From positions 1-33,578 of the forward strand of contig NZ_JADPUN010000190.1 in assembly GCF_015690345.1 (NCBI RefSeq): 33,578 bases of DNA, written 5' to 3'. The notes beneath the pieces are model-generated. The model was not told the DNA's origin. It was given only the letters and a program-made list of their open reading frames with translations, and did no database searches. A program made the translations under genes and the position numbers. This document shows, piece after piece, positions 24,568-32,869 of the stretch. Source of the DNA: Plantactinospora alkalitolerans. GTDB taxonomy: Bacteria > Actinomycetota > Actinomycetes > Mycobacteriales > Micromonosporaceae. Within the stretch, counting starts at the first letter, position 1; every line of letters begins with the position of its first letter.

Positions 24568-25000
24568 AGGCCTCGATCCAGCCGTGTGACCGGGCGAGGT
24601 CGAGGATCCGCTGGCGGATCTGCAGGATCTGGGCGCCGGTCAGCGACGGCACGTGCTGGAGGAGTGTCTCCGTCACCTCGGTGGTGAACTCCCGGGGCGC
24701 GAGCACGTCGCACATCCCGTCGTCGTCACCCGCGACCGCCGTCCTGAAGCGCCCCTCCGAACCGGCCGCGACGGTGTCCGAGCGGGGTGCCGCCGCCCCC
24801 TCCACGATCCGGACCGTGGCGACCTTCAGCCCGCGGTCGCCCTCCTCCACCTCGTACTCGACCTGCATCCCCGGATGCACCAGGTGCCGCTTCTCCCCGA
24901 AGTCGTTCGCGTGGACGAAGACGTCTTCCCCGCCACCGAACGGTGCGATGAATCCGTAGCCCCGGACCTCGTCGAAGCGCAGAACCTTACCGACCGCCAC
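24566..25000 (-). CDS. Cold-shock-domain protein with C-terminal extension
   Basis: About 144 residues. The first 65 form a cold-shock domain with RNP1-like RGYGFIAPF and RNP2-like DVFVHAND, an OB fold that binds single-stranded RNA or DNA. Ordinary bacterial Csp proteins stop at about 67 residues; here a linker and a predicted helical tail (FTTEVTETLLQHVPSLTGAQ, then ILQIRQRILDLARSHGWIEA) follow. Similar long forms occur in actinomycetes; the role of the tail is not known. The start lies in a run of GTG codons: AGGTGG (25014-25009) is 8 bases from GTG 25000 and 5 from GTG 25003, so either may be used. The 271-base region upstream contains a 7-bp hairpin at 25064-25082 and the promoter of the divergent gene. 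Confidence 0.85.
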   Translation of the reverse strand: MAVGKVLRFDEVRGYGFIAPFGGGEDVFVHANDFGEKRHLVHPGMQVEYEVEEGDRGLKVATVRIVEGAAAPRSDTVAAGSEGRFRTAVAGDDDGMCDVLAPREFTTEVTETLLQHVPSLTGAQILQIRQRILDLARSHGWIEA

Positions 25001-25063
25001 CACAACCACCACCTACAACAGGAACGCCAACAAAGACAGGCCAGGATCCCCGCCGGCCGCCGT

Positions 25064-25082
25064 TCGCCGTCCGAGACGGCGA
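25064..25082. other. Small hairpin upstream of the cold-shock gene
   Basis: TCGCCGT-CCGAG-ACGGCGA forms a 7-bp stem with a 5-base loop. It may lie in the leader of the cold-shock message or be chance in GC-rich DNA. Confidence 0.25.
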
Positions 25083-25204
25083 CCAGGGCGGCCCGGTCCC
25101 AGCCCGGTCACGATACCGCCCGGCCGCACTCGGACCCACCCCTAACCTCGCGGCCCACCACGCACGGGACGGGTAGGGCGTACGCGCAGTGCCGGGACAG
25201 GAAC

Positions 25205-25230
25205 GTTTCGGCACGCGACGCGGAGGGCAA
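25205..25230 (+). promoter_or_regulatory. Possible SigB-type stress promoter
   Basis: GTTT (25205-25208), 16 bases and GGGCAA (25225-25230) resemble the GTTT/GGGTA pattern of general stress sigma factors in Gram-positive bacteria, with a mismatch in the -10. The start would be near 25237, 35 bases before the GlsB-type gene. GlsB-type genes are often stress-induced, which fits. Confidence 0.35.
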
Positions 25231-25271
25231 GTCCCTGGGCGTCGCACCCTCTCGAGGCTTGGAGGCATCAG

Positions 25272-25547
25272 ATGGCCGTCGGCGGCATTATCTCCGCGAT
25301 CATCGTGGGTCTGATCATCGGCGCGCTCGGACGCCTGGTCGTACCCGGAAAACAGAACATCCCGATCTGGCTGACCCTGCTGATCGGCGTGGTGGCCGCC
25401 CTGCTGGGCACGGCCATCGCCCGTGGCGCGGGCCTGGCAGATACCGACGGCGTCGACTGGATCGAGGTCCTCATTCAGGTAGCGCTCGCCGCGCTCGCTG
25501 TCGCCGCCGTTGCCGGCTTCTACGGCAGGCGGCACATCACACGCTGA
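25272..25547 (+). CDS. GlsB/YeaQ/YmgE family stress-associated membrane protein
   Basis: A 91-residue protein made of three hydrophobic segments (about 4-20, 32-50 and 65-83) with the family signature GALGRLVVPGKQ between the first and second, and Gly-rich helices. This family (transglycosylase-associated protein in older naming) is linked to stress responses; no enzyme activity is established. ATG 25272 has GGAGG six bases upstream. It is monocistronic: a strong hairpin follows its stop. Its neighbours are a cold-shock-domain protein and an NAD kinase. Confidence 0.88.
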   Translation: MAVGGIISAIIVGLIIGALGRLVVPGKQNIPIWLTLLIGVVAALLGTAIARGAGLADTDGVDWIEVLIQVALAALAVAAVAGFYGRRHITR

Positions 25548-25565
25548 CCGACCCCCCTCCCGTCA

Positions 25566-25597
25566 CGGCGGCACGCTCCTCCGGGAGCGTGCCGCCG
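25566..25597 (+). terminator. Terminator after the GlsB-type gene
   Basis: CGGCGGCACGCTCC and GGAGCGTGCCGCCG pair perfectly over 14 bases with the tetraloop TCCG. It stands 19 bases after the stop codon. From here to 25747 no further gene or clear site is visible. Confidence 0.85.
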
Positions 25598-25747
25598 ACG
25601 CGGATGGATCAGGCATGCTCATGGAGGCAGTAGCCGGGACGCCGACCGGATCGTTCACCGCCCGAGGGCCGCGGTACGCGGTCACCGCAGGCGCAGCCGG
25701 CCCTCTCCCGGAGCATCCGGTCAGGCGGTGAACACGAGAGAGCGGGC

Positions 25748-26764
25748 ATGACAGGCAACCGGATCGGCTTGGTGGTGCACGAGGGACGGGCGGCGGCGGT
25801 GGAGGCCGCCGGTGCCGTCCGTCGTTGGGCGGCGGCGCACGCCGTCGAGGTCAGCGCCATCGACGTGTGGAAGCGGGACCGGGAACGGTGCTACCGCCGC
25901 AACGCGGGCGAGGAGGCCGAGGCGGCCGGGCATCCGTCGCTCGTCGTTACGATCGGCGGGGACGGGACGTTCCTCCGGGGCGCTCGGATCGCGGCCAAGG
26001 ACGGCGTACCGGTGCTCGGCATCAACGTCGGCCGGGTGGGGTTCCTGACCGAGGTCGAACCCACCGAGATCGACACCGCGCTGGACGCGTTCTTCTCCGG
26101 CAACGTCCAACTCGACAGGCGGATGATGCTCACGTTGTGCGCCTCCCGGCCGTTGGAGATCCCCGAGGACATGCAGGCGCTGCTGCGCTACGGGCGTGGC
26201 CCGCTGCTACCGCCGCCGCCGTCGCTGCCCCGGACCCCGGACCCCGACCACCAGCCGGGCGTCGCCCTCGACATCACCGCGCTGAACGACATCGTCCTCG
26301 AGAAGCTCGCCCGCGACCGGCAGGCCAGCCTCGGGGTGTACCTGGACCAGACGCTGTTCGCGTCCTACTCCGCCGACGCCCTGGTGGTCGCGACCCCGAC
26401 CGGCTCCACCGCCTACAACTTCGCTGCCGGCGGCCCCATCCTGTCCCCCCGGCTGAGCGCGCTGGTGTTCACCCCGGTCGCCCCGCACATGGTCTTCAAC
26501 CGCAGCCTCGTACTGGCCGCCGAAGAGGCGGTGACGGTGCGGGTGCTCGACCAGTCGGGCCAGGTCGCGGTCAGCGTGGACGGCCAACTGCGCGGCGTAC
26601 TCGATCCCGGGGACTGGGTGACGATCCAACCCGCGTCGCAACTGGCCCACCTGGTACGCCTGCGCACCTCGCAGTTCTACTCGCGGCTGCGCGAGAGGTT
26701 CTCGCTCGCCGACGCCCCCGCGGCGGTGGCCGACAGCCGTACCCCCGACACCGCGGACGGCTGA
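25748..26764 (+). CDS. nadK: NAD kinase
   Basis: A 338-residue ATP-NAD kinase that makes NADP+. It has the GGDGTFLRGARIA motif, the following PVLGINVGRVGFLTEV, the NDIVLEK acidic motif and TPTGSTAYNFAAGGPI, with SVDGQ near the end. Length is somewhat above the usual 290-310 because of a proline-rich insertion in the middle (GRGPLLPPPPSLPRTPDPDH) and a C-terminal tail. The start ATG 25748 begins the NRIGLVVHEG strand. Actinomycetes usually carry a housekeeping nadK near tlyA and recN; since those neighbours are absent here, this may be a second, stress-related copy (inference). Confidence 0.93.
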   Translation: MTGNRIGLVVHEGRAAAVEAAGAVRRWAAAHAVEVSAIDVWKRDRERCYRRNAGEEAEAAGHPSLVVTIGGDGTFLRGARIAAKDGVPVLGINVGRVGFLTEVEPTEIDTALDAFFSGNVQLDRRMMLTLCASRPLEIPEDMQALLRYGRGPLLPPPPSLPRTPDPDHQPGVALDITALNDIVLEKLARDRQASLGVYLDQTLFASYSADALVVATPTGSTAYNFAAGGPILSPRLSALVFTPVAPHMVFNRSLVLAAEEAVTVRVLDQSGQVAVSVDGQLRGVLDPGDWVTIQPASQLAHLVRLRTSQFYSRLRERFSLADAPAAVADSRTPDTADG

Positions 26765-26783
26765 TCGACGGTGGCAGTACCCG

Positions 26784-26894
26784 TCAGAAGTGCGGGTCCA
26801 AGCCGCTGCTGATGTTGGTGAGGTAGTTGCCGAGTTTGTAGTAGCCGCGCACGTAGTCGCCGGGCCAGAGCTGCTGAGCGCCGCGCGTCGCTTT
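26784..26894 (-). pseudogene. C-terminal remnant of an unidentified gene
   Basis: On the minus strand an open stretch of 36 codons ends in TGA (26786-26784) and reads, near its end, QLWPGDYVRGYYKLGNYL followed by TNISSGLDPHF. Its aromatic-rich composition and strong third-position GC look like a true protein C-terminus rather than a shadow frame. Upstream it is cut by a TAG (26897-26895), where the DNA switches abruptly to AT-rich sequence. I do not recognise the family. Confidence 0.4.
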
Positions 26895-26915
26895 CTACTC
26901 ATCCATGCGAATGTG

Positions 26916-26944
26916 TTGACGTCTTCGTAGCACCTCGGTAATAC
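26916..26944 (+). promoter_or_regulatory. Strong housekeeping-type promoter of the glucanase gene
   Basis: TTGACG (26916-26921), exactly 17 bases and TAATAC (26939-26944) form the best promoter in the window. The start would be near 26951, leaving a leader of about 190 bases before ATG 27143. Confidence 0.65.
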
Positions 26945-27010
26945 TTGCCCCCAACGTGCTGAAAGATTACGACAAAGCCGTGCCCGATTAGCTACTGGAG
27001 CACGCAAGTT

Positions 27011-27030
27011 CCCGAAGTCGCTCCTTCGGG
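27011..27030 (+). terminator. Hairpin in the glucanase leader
   Basis: CCCGAAG-TCGCTC-CTTCGGG is a perfect 7-bp stem with a 6-base loop, about 60 bases after the predicted transcription start. It could be an attenuator or a stabilising 5' hairpin. Confidence 0.4.
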
Positions 27031-27142
27031 TCGTCCGCGCCGACGTCGCGCCGCGCGTTCCTCCCATCGCCACCGCGCCCGCCCCGACCATCGACTCCCG
27101 GTTCCACTCGCCACGGATCCCCTCCGCACAGGAAGGACAGTG

Positions 27143-30100
27143 ATGGAACGACCGAACCTGATCAGGGTGGCGGCGACGACAGTCGCGGCCACCCTGATCG
27201 CCGCCGTGGGGTGGCCAACCGTTGCGACCGCGGCCGCCGGACCCGATCTCCCGGTCGAGAAGGCCCCCTCGGTGAGGCCGGACGGCGCGCGGATCGCGGC
27301 CACCAATCTCGCCCTGGGCCGGCCTACCCGGGAAAGCGGCCACGCCGACGTCTACGACTCGTCCCGGGTCGTCGACGGCGACCAGGGCACCTACTGGGAG
27401 AGCGTCAACAACTCCTTCCCCGAGTGGGTACAGGTCGACCTCGGCTCGTCGATGACCGTCGACAGCGTCGGACTGAAGCTGCCGACCTCGGGCTGGGCCA
27501 CCCGCACACAGACGCTGAGCGTGCAGGGCAGCACCGACGGAACCTCGTTCAGTGACCTCGCGCCAGCCCAGACCCACACCTTCAACCCGGCCACCGGCAG
27601 CTCGGTCACGGTCAACTTCAGCCAGGCCGCCGCCCGCCACATCAGGATCAACATCACCGCGAACAGCGGATGGCCGGCAGGGCAACTGGCGGAACTCGAG
27701 GTCTACGGCGCGGGAAGCCCGACCGACACCGCCGCGCCGACCACCCCGGGCACGCTGTCACACAGCAGCTCGGGCAACACCATCACGCTCAACTGGGGTG
27801 CCTCCACCGATTCCGGCGGCAGCGGCCTGGCCGGGTACAACGTCTACCGGGCCGGCAACCTGGTCGCGACCCTGGGCACCGTACTCACCTACCAGGACAC
27901 CCAGCCGCCGTCGGCGACCGTGTCGTACCACGTCCGCGCGCGGGACGGCGCCGGCAACCTGTCCGGCAACAGCAACACCACCACCCGGACCGGTACGCAG
28001 CCACCGGGCTGCACCAACGTGGCGCAGGGCAGACCCATGGCGGCCAGCGGCTCCACCTTCACCTTCACCCCGGAGAAGGCGAACGACGGACAGCTCGGCA
28101 CGTACTGGGAGGGCGCGGCGGGTTACCCGCAGACCCTGACCGTCTCGCTGGGCGCGAACCACTCGATCACGGCGGTGAACGTCAAGCTGAACCCGGATCC
28201 GGCCTGGGGCACCCGTACCCAGAACTTCCAGATCCTCGGCCGCGACCAGGCCGCGACCGCCTACACCAACCTGGTGTCCGCGTCGAACCACCAGTTCGTC
28301 CAGGGCGACAACGTGGTGGCCGTTCCGGTCGCGGCGACCACCTCGGACGTGCAGTTACGGTTCAACTCCAACACCGGTGCCCCGTCCGGCCAGGTGGCCG
28401 AACTGGAGGTCTGCGGAACCCCCGCACCAAACCCCGACCTGGTCGTCAACGCGTTGAACTGGACGCCCGCGTCGCCGAACGAGGCCACCGCCGTCACCCT
28501 CTCGGCGACGGTGCAGAACGTGGGGTCTGCAGCGGCCGGCGCGACCACGGTCAACTTCAGCCTGGCCGGCACGGTCGTCGGCAGTGCTCCGGTGGGCGCG
28601 CTGGCCGCCGGCGCCTCGACCACGGTCTCGCTGGGCGCCGGAACCCGGCCGACGGGCAGCTACAGCGTCTCGGCGGTGGTCGATCCGACCAACACGGTCG
28701 TCGAGCAGAACAACGGCAACAACAGCTTCACCTCGGCCACGCCCCTGGTGGTCGCCCAGGCCCCCGGCCCCGATCTCCAGGTGCTGGGCATCAACTCCAA
28801 CCCGCCGAACCCGGCCGTCGGGGCGGCGGTCACCTTCACCGTGGCGGTGAACAACCGTGGGACCGCCGCGACGGGCGCCACCACGGTCACCCGGGTCCTG
28901 GTGGGCGGCACCACGCTCAACACCGACACCCCGCCGATCGCCGCGGGCGCGACCACCACCGTGGCGATCACCGGCAGCTGGACCGCCACCAGCGGCGGCG
29001 CCACCGTCACCGCCACCGCCGACGCGACGAACGCCGTCGCGGAGACCAACGAGGCCAACAACGTACGCACCCAGTCGATCGTCGTCGGGCGCGGCGCGGC
29101 CGTGCCCTACACCGAGTACGAGGCCGAGGCCGCCAGCTACCAGGGCACGCTGCTGGAGGCCGACCCGAAACGCACCTTCGGGCACACCAACTTCGCCTCC
29201 GAGTCCTCGGGCCGCAGGTCGGTACGCCTGAACAGCCAGGGACAGTACGTCGAGTTCACCTCGACCAGCCCGGCGAACTCGATAGTGGTCCGCAACTCCA
29301 TCCCCGACTCGGCGGGCGGCGGCGGCACCGAGGCCACGATCAGCCTGTACGTCAACGGCACCTTCACCCGCAAGCTGACCCTCTCCTCCCGCAACAGCTG
29401 GCTGTACGGGCTGACCGACGACACCGAGAGCCTCTCGAACACCCCGCAGGCGAACGCGCGCCGGCTGTTCGACGAGTCGCACGCGCTGCTGTCGCAGTCG
29501 TATCCGCCCGGCACCAGGTTCCGGCTGCAACAGGACACCGGCGACAACGCGTCGTTCTACATCATCGACCTCGTCGACCTGGAGCAGGTGGCGGCGCCAC
29601 TGAGCCAGCCCGCCGGATGCACCTCGATCACGACGTACGGAGCCGTCCCGAACGACGGGGCCGACGACACGGCCGCCATCCAGCGCGCGGTGACCGACGA
29701 CGAGAACGGCGTGATCAGCTGCGTCTGGATCCCGGCGGGCCAGTGGCGGCAGGAGCAGAAGATCCTCTCGCCGGACCCCACCCGGGGTCAGTTCAACCAG
29801 AAGGGCATCCGCAACGTCACGATCCGTGGCGCCGGTATGTGGCACTCGCAGCTGTACACGGACACCGAACCGCAGAACGTGGTCGGCAACATCAACCATC
29901 CGCACGAGGGCAACGTCGGCTTCGACATCGACGACAACACCCAGATCTCCGACATCGCGATCTTCGGGATGACGACCAACCGGGCCAACCGGGGACACGG
30001 CATCAACGGCCGGCTCGGCCGGAACACGAAAATCAGCAACGTCTGGATCGAGCACGTCAACGTCGGTGCCTGGGTCGGCCGCGACCACAGCGACACGCCG

Positions 30101-30820
30101 GCGTACTGGAATCCGGGTGACGGCATCGAGTTCACCGGCATGCGGATCCGGAACACGTACGCCGACGGCATCAACTTCGCCAACGGCACCCGCAACTCCC
30201 GGGTGTTCAACTCGTCGTTCCGGACCACCGGCGACGACGCCCTGGCGGTCTGGTCCAGCCGGTACGTCAGGGACACCTCGGTGGACATCGGACACGACAA
30301 CCACTTCGTCAACAACACGATCCAGCTGCCCTGGCGGGCGAACGGCATCGCGGTCTACGGCGGCTACGGCAACACGATCGAGAACAACCTGATCTACGAC
30401 ACCGCGAACTACCCCGGCATCATGCTGGCGACCGACCACGACCCGCTGCCCTTCTCCGGGCAGACACTGATCGCCAACAACGGGCTCCACCGTACCGGCG
30501 GCGCCTTCTGGAACGAGGCACAGGAGTTCGGCGCCATCACGCTCTTCGCGGCCAGCCGGGACATCTCCGGTGTCACCATCCGGGACACCGACATCCACGA
30601 CTCGACGTACGACGGCATCCAGTTCAAGACCGGCGGCGGCAGCATGCCCGGCGTCGTGATCAGCAACGTCCGGATCGACAGGTCCAACAACGGCGCCGGC
30701 ATCCTCGCCATGGGCGGTGCCCGAGGCAGCGCGACGCTGACCAATGTCACCATCACCAACTCGGCCACCGGCAACATCGTGATCCAACCGGGGTCGGGTT
30801 TCGTGATCAGCGGGGGTTGA
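27143..30820 (+). CDS. Secreted multidomain GH87-like alpha-1,3-glucanase (mycodextranase type)
   Basis: A 1225-residue exported enzyme. Order: signal peptide 1-31; discoidin (F5/8C) domain about 52-190; fibronectin type III about 195-288; second discoidin domain about 290-428; two CARDB domains about 431-540 and 541-655; a beta-sandwich starting EYEAEAASYQGTLLEAD, probably a carbohydrate-binding module, about 656-820; and a right-handed beta-helix 824-1225. The helix part (ITTYGAVPNDGADDTAAIQ, VWIPAGQWRQ, YADGINFANG, TTGDDALAVWS) resembles GH87; Asp1008, Asp1031/1032 and Asp1052 are candidate catalytic residues. Such enzymes degrade alpha-1,3-glucan of fungal walls or mutan. ATG 27143 lies 6 bases after AGGAAGG. 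It is monocistronic. GH28- or GH55-like activity is the alternative. Confidence 0.85.
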   Translation: MERPNLIRVAATTVAATLIAAVGWPTVATAAAGPDLPVEKAPSVRPDGARIAATNLALGRPTRESGHADVYDSSRVVDGDQGTYWESVNNSFPEWVQVDLGSSMTVDSVGLKLPTSGWATRTQTLSVQGSTDGTSFSDLAPAQTHTFNPATGSSVTVNFSQAAARHIRINITANSGWPAGQLAELEVYGAGSPTDTAAPTTPGTLSHSSSGNTITLNWGASTDSGGSGLAGYNVYRAGNLVATLGTVLTYQDTQPPSATVSYHVRARDGAGNLSGNSNTTTRTGTQPPGCTNVAQGRPMAASGSTFTFTPEKANDGQLGTYWEGAAGYPQTLTVSLGANHSITAVNVKLNPDPAWGTRTQNFQILGRDQAATAYTNLVSASNHQFVQGDNVVAVPVAATTSDVQLRFNSNTGAPSGQVAELEVCGTPAPNPDLVVNALNWTPASPNEATAVTLSATVQNVGSAAAGATTVNFSLAGTVVGSAPVGALAAGASTTVSLGAGTRPTGSYSVSAVVDPTNTVVEQNNGNNSFTSATPLVVAQAPGPDLQVLGINSNPPNPAVGAAVTFTVAVNNRGTAATGATTVTRVLVGGTTLNTDTPPIAAGATTTVAITGSWTATSGGATVTATADATNAVAETNEANNVRTQSIVVGRGAAVPYTEYEAEAASYQGTLLEADPKRTFGHTNFASESSGRRSVRLNSQGQYVEFTSTSPANSIVVRNSIPDSAGGGGTEATISLYVNGTFTRKLTLSSRNSWLYGLTDDTESLSNTPQANARRLFDESHALLSQSYPPGTRFRLQQDTGDNASFYIIDLVDLEQVAAPLSQPAGCTSITTYGAVPNDGADDTAAIQRAVTDDENGVISCVWIPAGQWRQEQKILSPDPTRGQFNQKGIRNVTIRGAGMWHSQLYTDTEPQNVVGNINHPHEGNVGFDIDDNTQISDIAIFGMTTNRANRGHGINGRLGRNTKISNVWIEHVNVGAWVGRDHSDTPAYWNPGDGIEFTGMRIRNTYADGINFANGTRNSRVFNSSFRTTGDDALAVWSSRYVRDTSVDIGHDNHFVNNTIQLPWRANGIAVYGGYGNTIENNLIYDTANYPGIMLATDHDPLPFSGQTLIANNGLHRTGGAFWNEAQEFGAITLFAASRDISGVTIRDTDIHDSTYDGIQFKTGGGSMPGVVISNVRIDRSNNGAGILAMGGARGSATLTNVTITNSATGNIVIQPGSGFVISGG

Positions 30821-30885
30821 CGGGAGGAGGCCCGCCGGCCTGAGCGCCGGTCGGGACGGGCCGCCGCGCCTGACGGGCCAGGTGG

Positions 30886-30920
30886 CGTGCTTCCGGTGGA
30901 CGACGTCCGTCGGAAGCACG
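30886..30920 (+). terminator. Terminator after the glucanase gene
   Basis: CGTGCTTCCG (30886-30895) and CGGAAGCACG (30911-30920) form a perfect 10-bp stem; inside it GGAC and GTCC can pair further, leaving a 3-base loop. No gene is visible in the rest of the 231-base gap. Confidence 0.75.
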
Positions 30921-31051
30921 TCGCCCGGCCCGTCGTACGTGGACGACTCGAGGTCGCCCGGACGGTACCGGAACGCCGGTCCTGGGTAGAAGGAGCCCGT
31001 GGTGGACGCCGCCCGGGGACGGCGTCGCCCCGAGGAACCGGAGGAGGTCCC

Positions 31052-31768
31052 ATGCGACGCCTGGCCGCACTGCTCGCCGTCACCGGGCTGCTGGTCGGGG
31101 GCTGTCAGTGGCCACGGGACACCGCCGGCACCCTGGACGACGTCCGGGACGGGGTGTTGCGGGTCGGGATCACCGACAACCGACCGTGGACCCGGGTGGC
31201 CGGCGACGGCATGGTCGACGGCGCCGAGGCGCGGCTGGTCGAGCGGCTCGCCGAGCAGCTCGGGTCGCGGGTGGAGTGGCATCCGGGTGCGGAGTCGGCC
31301 CTGATGCCCGCGCTCCACGACCGGGTACTGGACCTGGTCGTCGGCGGTCTGGCCGCCGACGCTCCGTGGACGCGGGAGGCGTCGCTCACCCGGCCCTACT
31401 TCACCACCCGGACCGTGGTCGCCGCCCCCGCCGACCTGGCGGTGCCCGCCGACCTCGCCGGGGTACGGGTCGCCGTGCCGGCCGGCACCGCGGAGGTCGC
31501 GGCGCTCGCCGCCGAGAAGGCGATCGTGGTACCCGTCGCCGACGCGACCGCCGCCGGCGGGCTTCCGGTCGTGGTCGGGGAATGGCGGATCGGGGAGCTG
31601 GGCCTGCGTCGCACCTCGCACGAACTCGGCAGCCACGACCATGTCTGGGCGGTGCCGCCGGGCGAGAACGGCTGGCAGGTCGAGGTGGAACGCTTCCTGC
31701 TGGCGCTCTCCTCCGACGAGGTCGAACGTCTGCTCGTGGCGGCCGAGACCACCGGGACCACGCCGTGA
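31052..31768 (+). CDS. PBP2-type solute-binding lipoprotein
   Basis: A 238-residue protein resembling the substrate-binding subunits of polar amino acid ABC importers. The N-terminus is a lipoprotein signal (LLAVTGLLVGGC, Cys18 lipidated). The mature domain starts VLRVGITDNRPWTR, has the RLVERLAEQLGSRVEW helix and the domain-crossing PYFTTRTVVAAPADL strand typical of family 3 binding proteins. Start ATG 31052 follows GGAGGAGG. No permease or ATPase gene accompanies it; instead its stop overlaps the start of a cation diffusion facilitator gene by GTGA. Ligand unknown: with some basic amino-acid contact residues not obvious, a metal-related or sensing role is possible but unproven. Confidence 0.82.
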   Translation: MRRLAALLAVTGLLVGGCQWPRDTAGTLDDVRDGVLRVGITDNRPWTRVAGDGMVDGAEARLVERLAEQLGSRVEWHPGAESALMPALHDRVLDLVVGGLAADAPWTREASLTRPYFTTRTVVAAPADLAVPADLAGVRVAVPAGTAEVAALAAEKAIVVPVADATAAGGLPVVVGEWRIGELGLRRTSHELGSHDHVWAVPPGENGWQVEVERFLLALSSDEVERLLVAAETTGTTP

Positions 31769-32799
31769 GGTTCTACGACCGCTTCGAGTTGCCGGCGGAC
31801 AAGGCGGCACTGCACCGCCGGGCGGTCCGGCTCGAATGGTGGACCATCGCCTTCTTCCTCGGCGCCGTCACGCTGCTGGCGCTCACCCTCGGCCAGTCGC
31901 AGGCGATGAAGGCGGCCTGGATCGAGGACATGCTCGGCCTGGTGCCGCCGGCCGCGTTCCTGATCGCCGCCCGGTTCCGGAACCGGCGCCCCAACGACCG
32001 TTTTCCCTACGGGTACCACCGGTCGGTCAGCGTGGCGTTCCTGGCGGGCGCCGTCGCCCTGCTCGGCCTCGGCGGATACGTCGTCTACGACTCACTCGCC
32101 CGCCTGATCGCCCGCGAGCGACCGCCGATCGGGCTGATCGAGCTGTTCGGGCACCGCTTCTGGCTGGGCTGGCTGATGATCGCCGCGCTGACCGTCACGA
32201 TGGTGCCGGCGATCCTGCTCGGCCGGGCGAAGCAGAAACTCGCCCGGCAACTGCACGACAAGGTCCTCTACGCCGACGCCGAGATGAACCGGGCGGACTG
32301 GCTGACGGCGGGCGCGGCCGCCCTCGGTGTCCTCGGCATCGGTGCCGGACTGTGGTGGGCCGACGCGGTGGCCGCGCTGGTCATCGGCGGCGACATCCTC
32401 CGCGACGGGATGCGTACCACCCGGGGGGCGGTGGCGAGCCTGATGGACAACCGCCCCCGCACCGTCGACGAGCGCCGTCCGCATCCGCTGCCGGGCGAAC
32501 TGCTCGACGCGGTCCGGGACCACGACTGGGTCGCGGACGCCTGGGTACGGCTGCGCGAGGAGGGACACGTCTTCGTCGGCGAGTTGCTCGTCGTACCCGC
32601 CGCCGGCACCGACCGGCTCGTCGAACGGCTGGAGGAACTCGGCCGCTGGTCCCGGAACTTCGACTGGCGGATACACGACCTGGTGGTCGCGCCGGTCAGC
32701 CGGATCGAGGTCGACCGGAGCACCGCCACGGACGCCACGACCGACAGCGGTGCGGCGTCCCTGCCCGCCCGCATCTCGCGGACACCGGCGGCCGGGTAG
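31765..32799 (+). CDS. Cation diffusion facilitator-like transporter
   Basis: A 344-residue protein with the CDF topology: about six membrane helices in residues 25-215 and a C-terminal cytoplasmic alpha-beta domain (220-325). CDF proteins export Zn2+, Fe2+, Mn2+ or other divalent ions against protons. The canonical metal residues are changed: helix 2 reads AAWIEDMLGLVP (Glu54, Asp55) and helix 5 reads EMNRADWLTAG, with Asn175 where a His is usual and Asp178 kept. Metal preference or even transport activity may therefore differ. The basic GYHR after helix 2 is a family feature. The GTG start at 31765 overlaps the lipoprotein stop, so the two proteins are made together. Confidence 0.85.
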   Translation: MRFYDRFELPADKAALHRRAVRLEWWTIAFFLGAVTLLALTLGQSQAMKAAWIEDMLGLVPPAAFLIAARFRNRRPNDRFPYGYHRSVSVAFLAGAVALLGLGGYVVYDSLARLIARERPPIGLIELFGHRFWLGWLMIAALTVTMVPAILLGRAKQKLARQLHDKVLYADAEMNRADWLTAGAAALGVLGIGAGLWWADAVAALVIGGDILRDGMRTTRGAVASLMDNRPRTVDERRPHPLPGELLDAVRDHDWVADAWVRLREEGHVFVGELLVVPAAGTDRLVERLEELGRWSRNFDWRIHDLVVAPVSRIEVDRSTATDATTDSGAASLPARISRTPAAG

Positions 32800-32869
32800 C
32801 CCGACGGCACGACCTGAGCGGAGGTCAGCGGGCCAGCCGGGCGGCGGCGACGAGGACCCCCACGCCGAG

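Noticed and set aside
27140-27142. GTG 27140 as glucanase start
   Set aside because: Only 3 bases from the ribosome site; ATG 27143 at 6 bases is better.
28355-31810. A 1151-codon open frame on the minus strand opposite the glucanase
   Set aside because: Composition is the Val/Asp/Gly/Arg mix of a GC-rich antisense shadow; the plus-strand protein has clear domains and a ribosome site.
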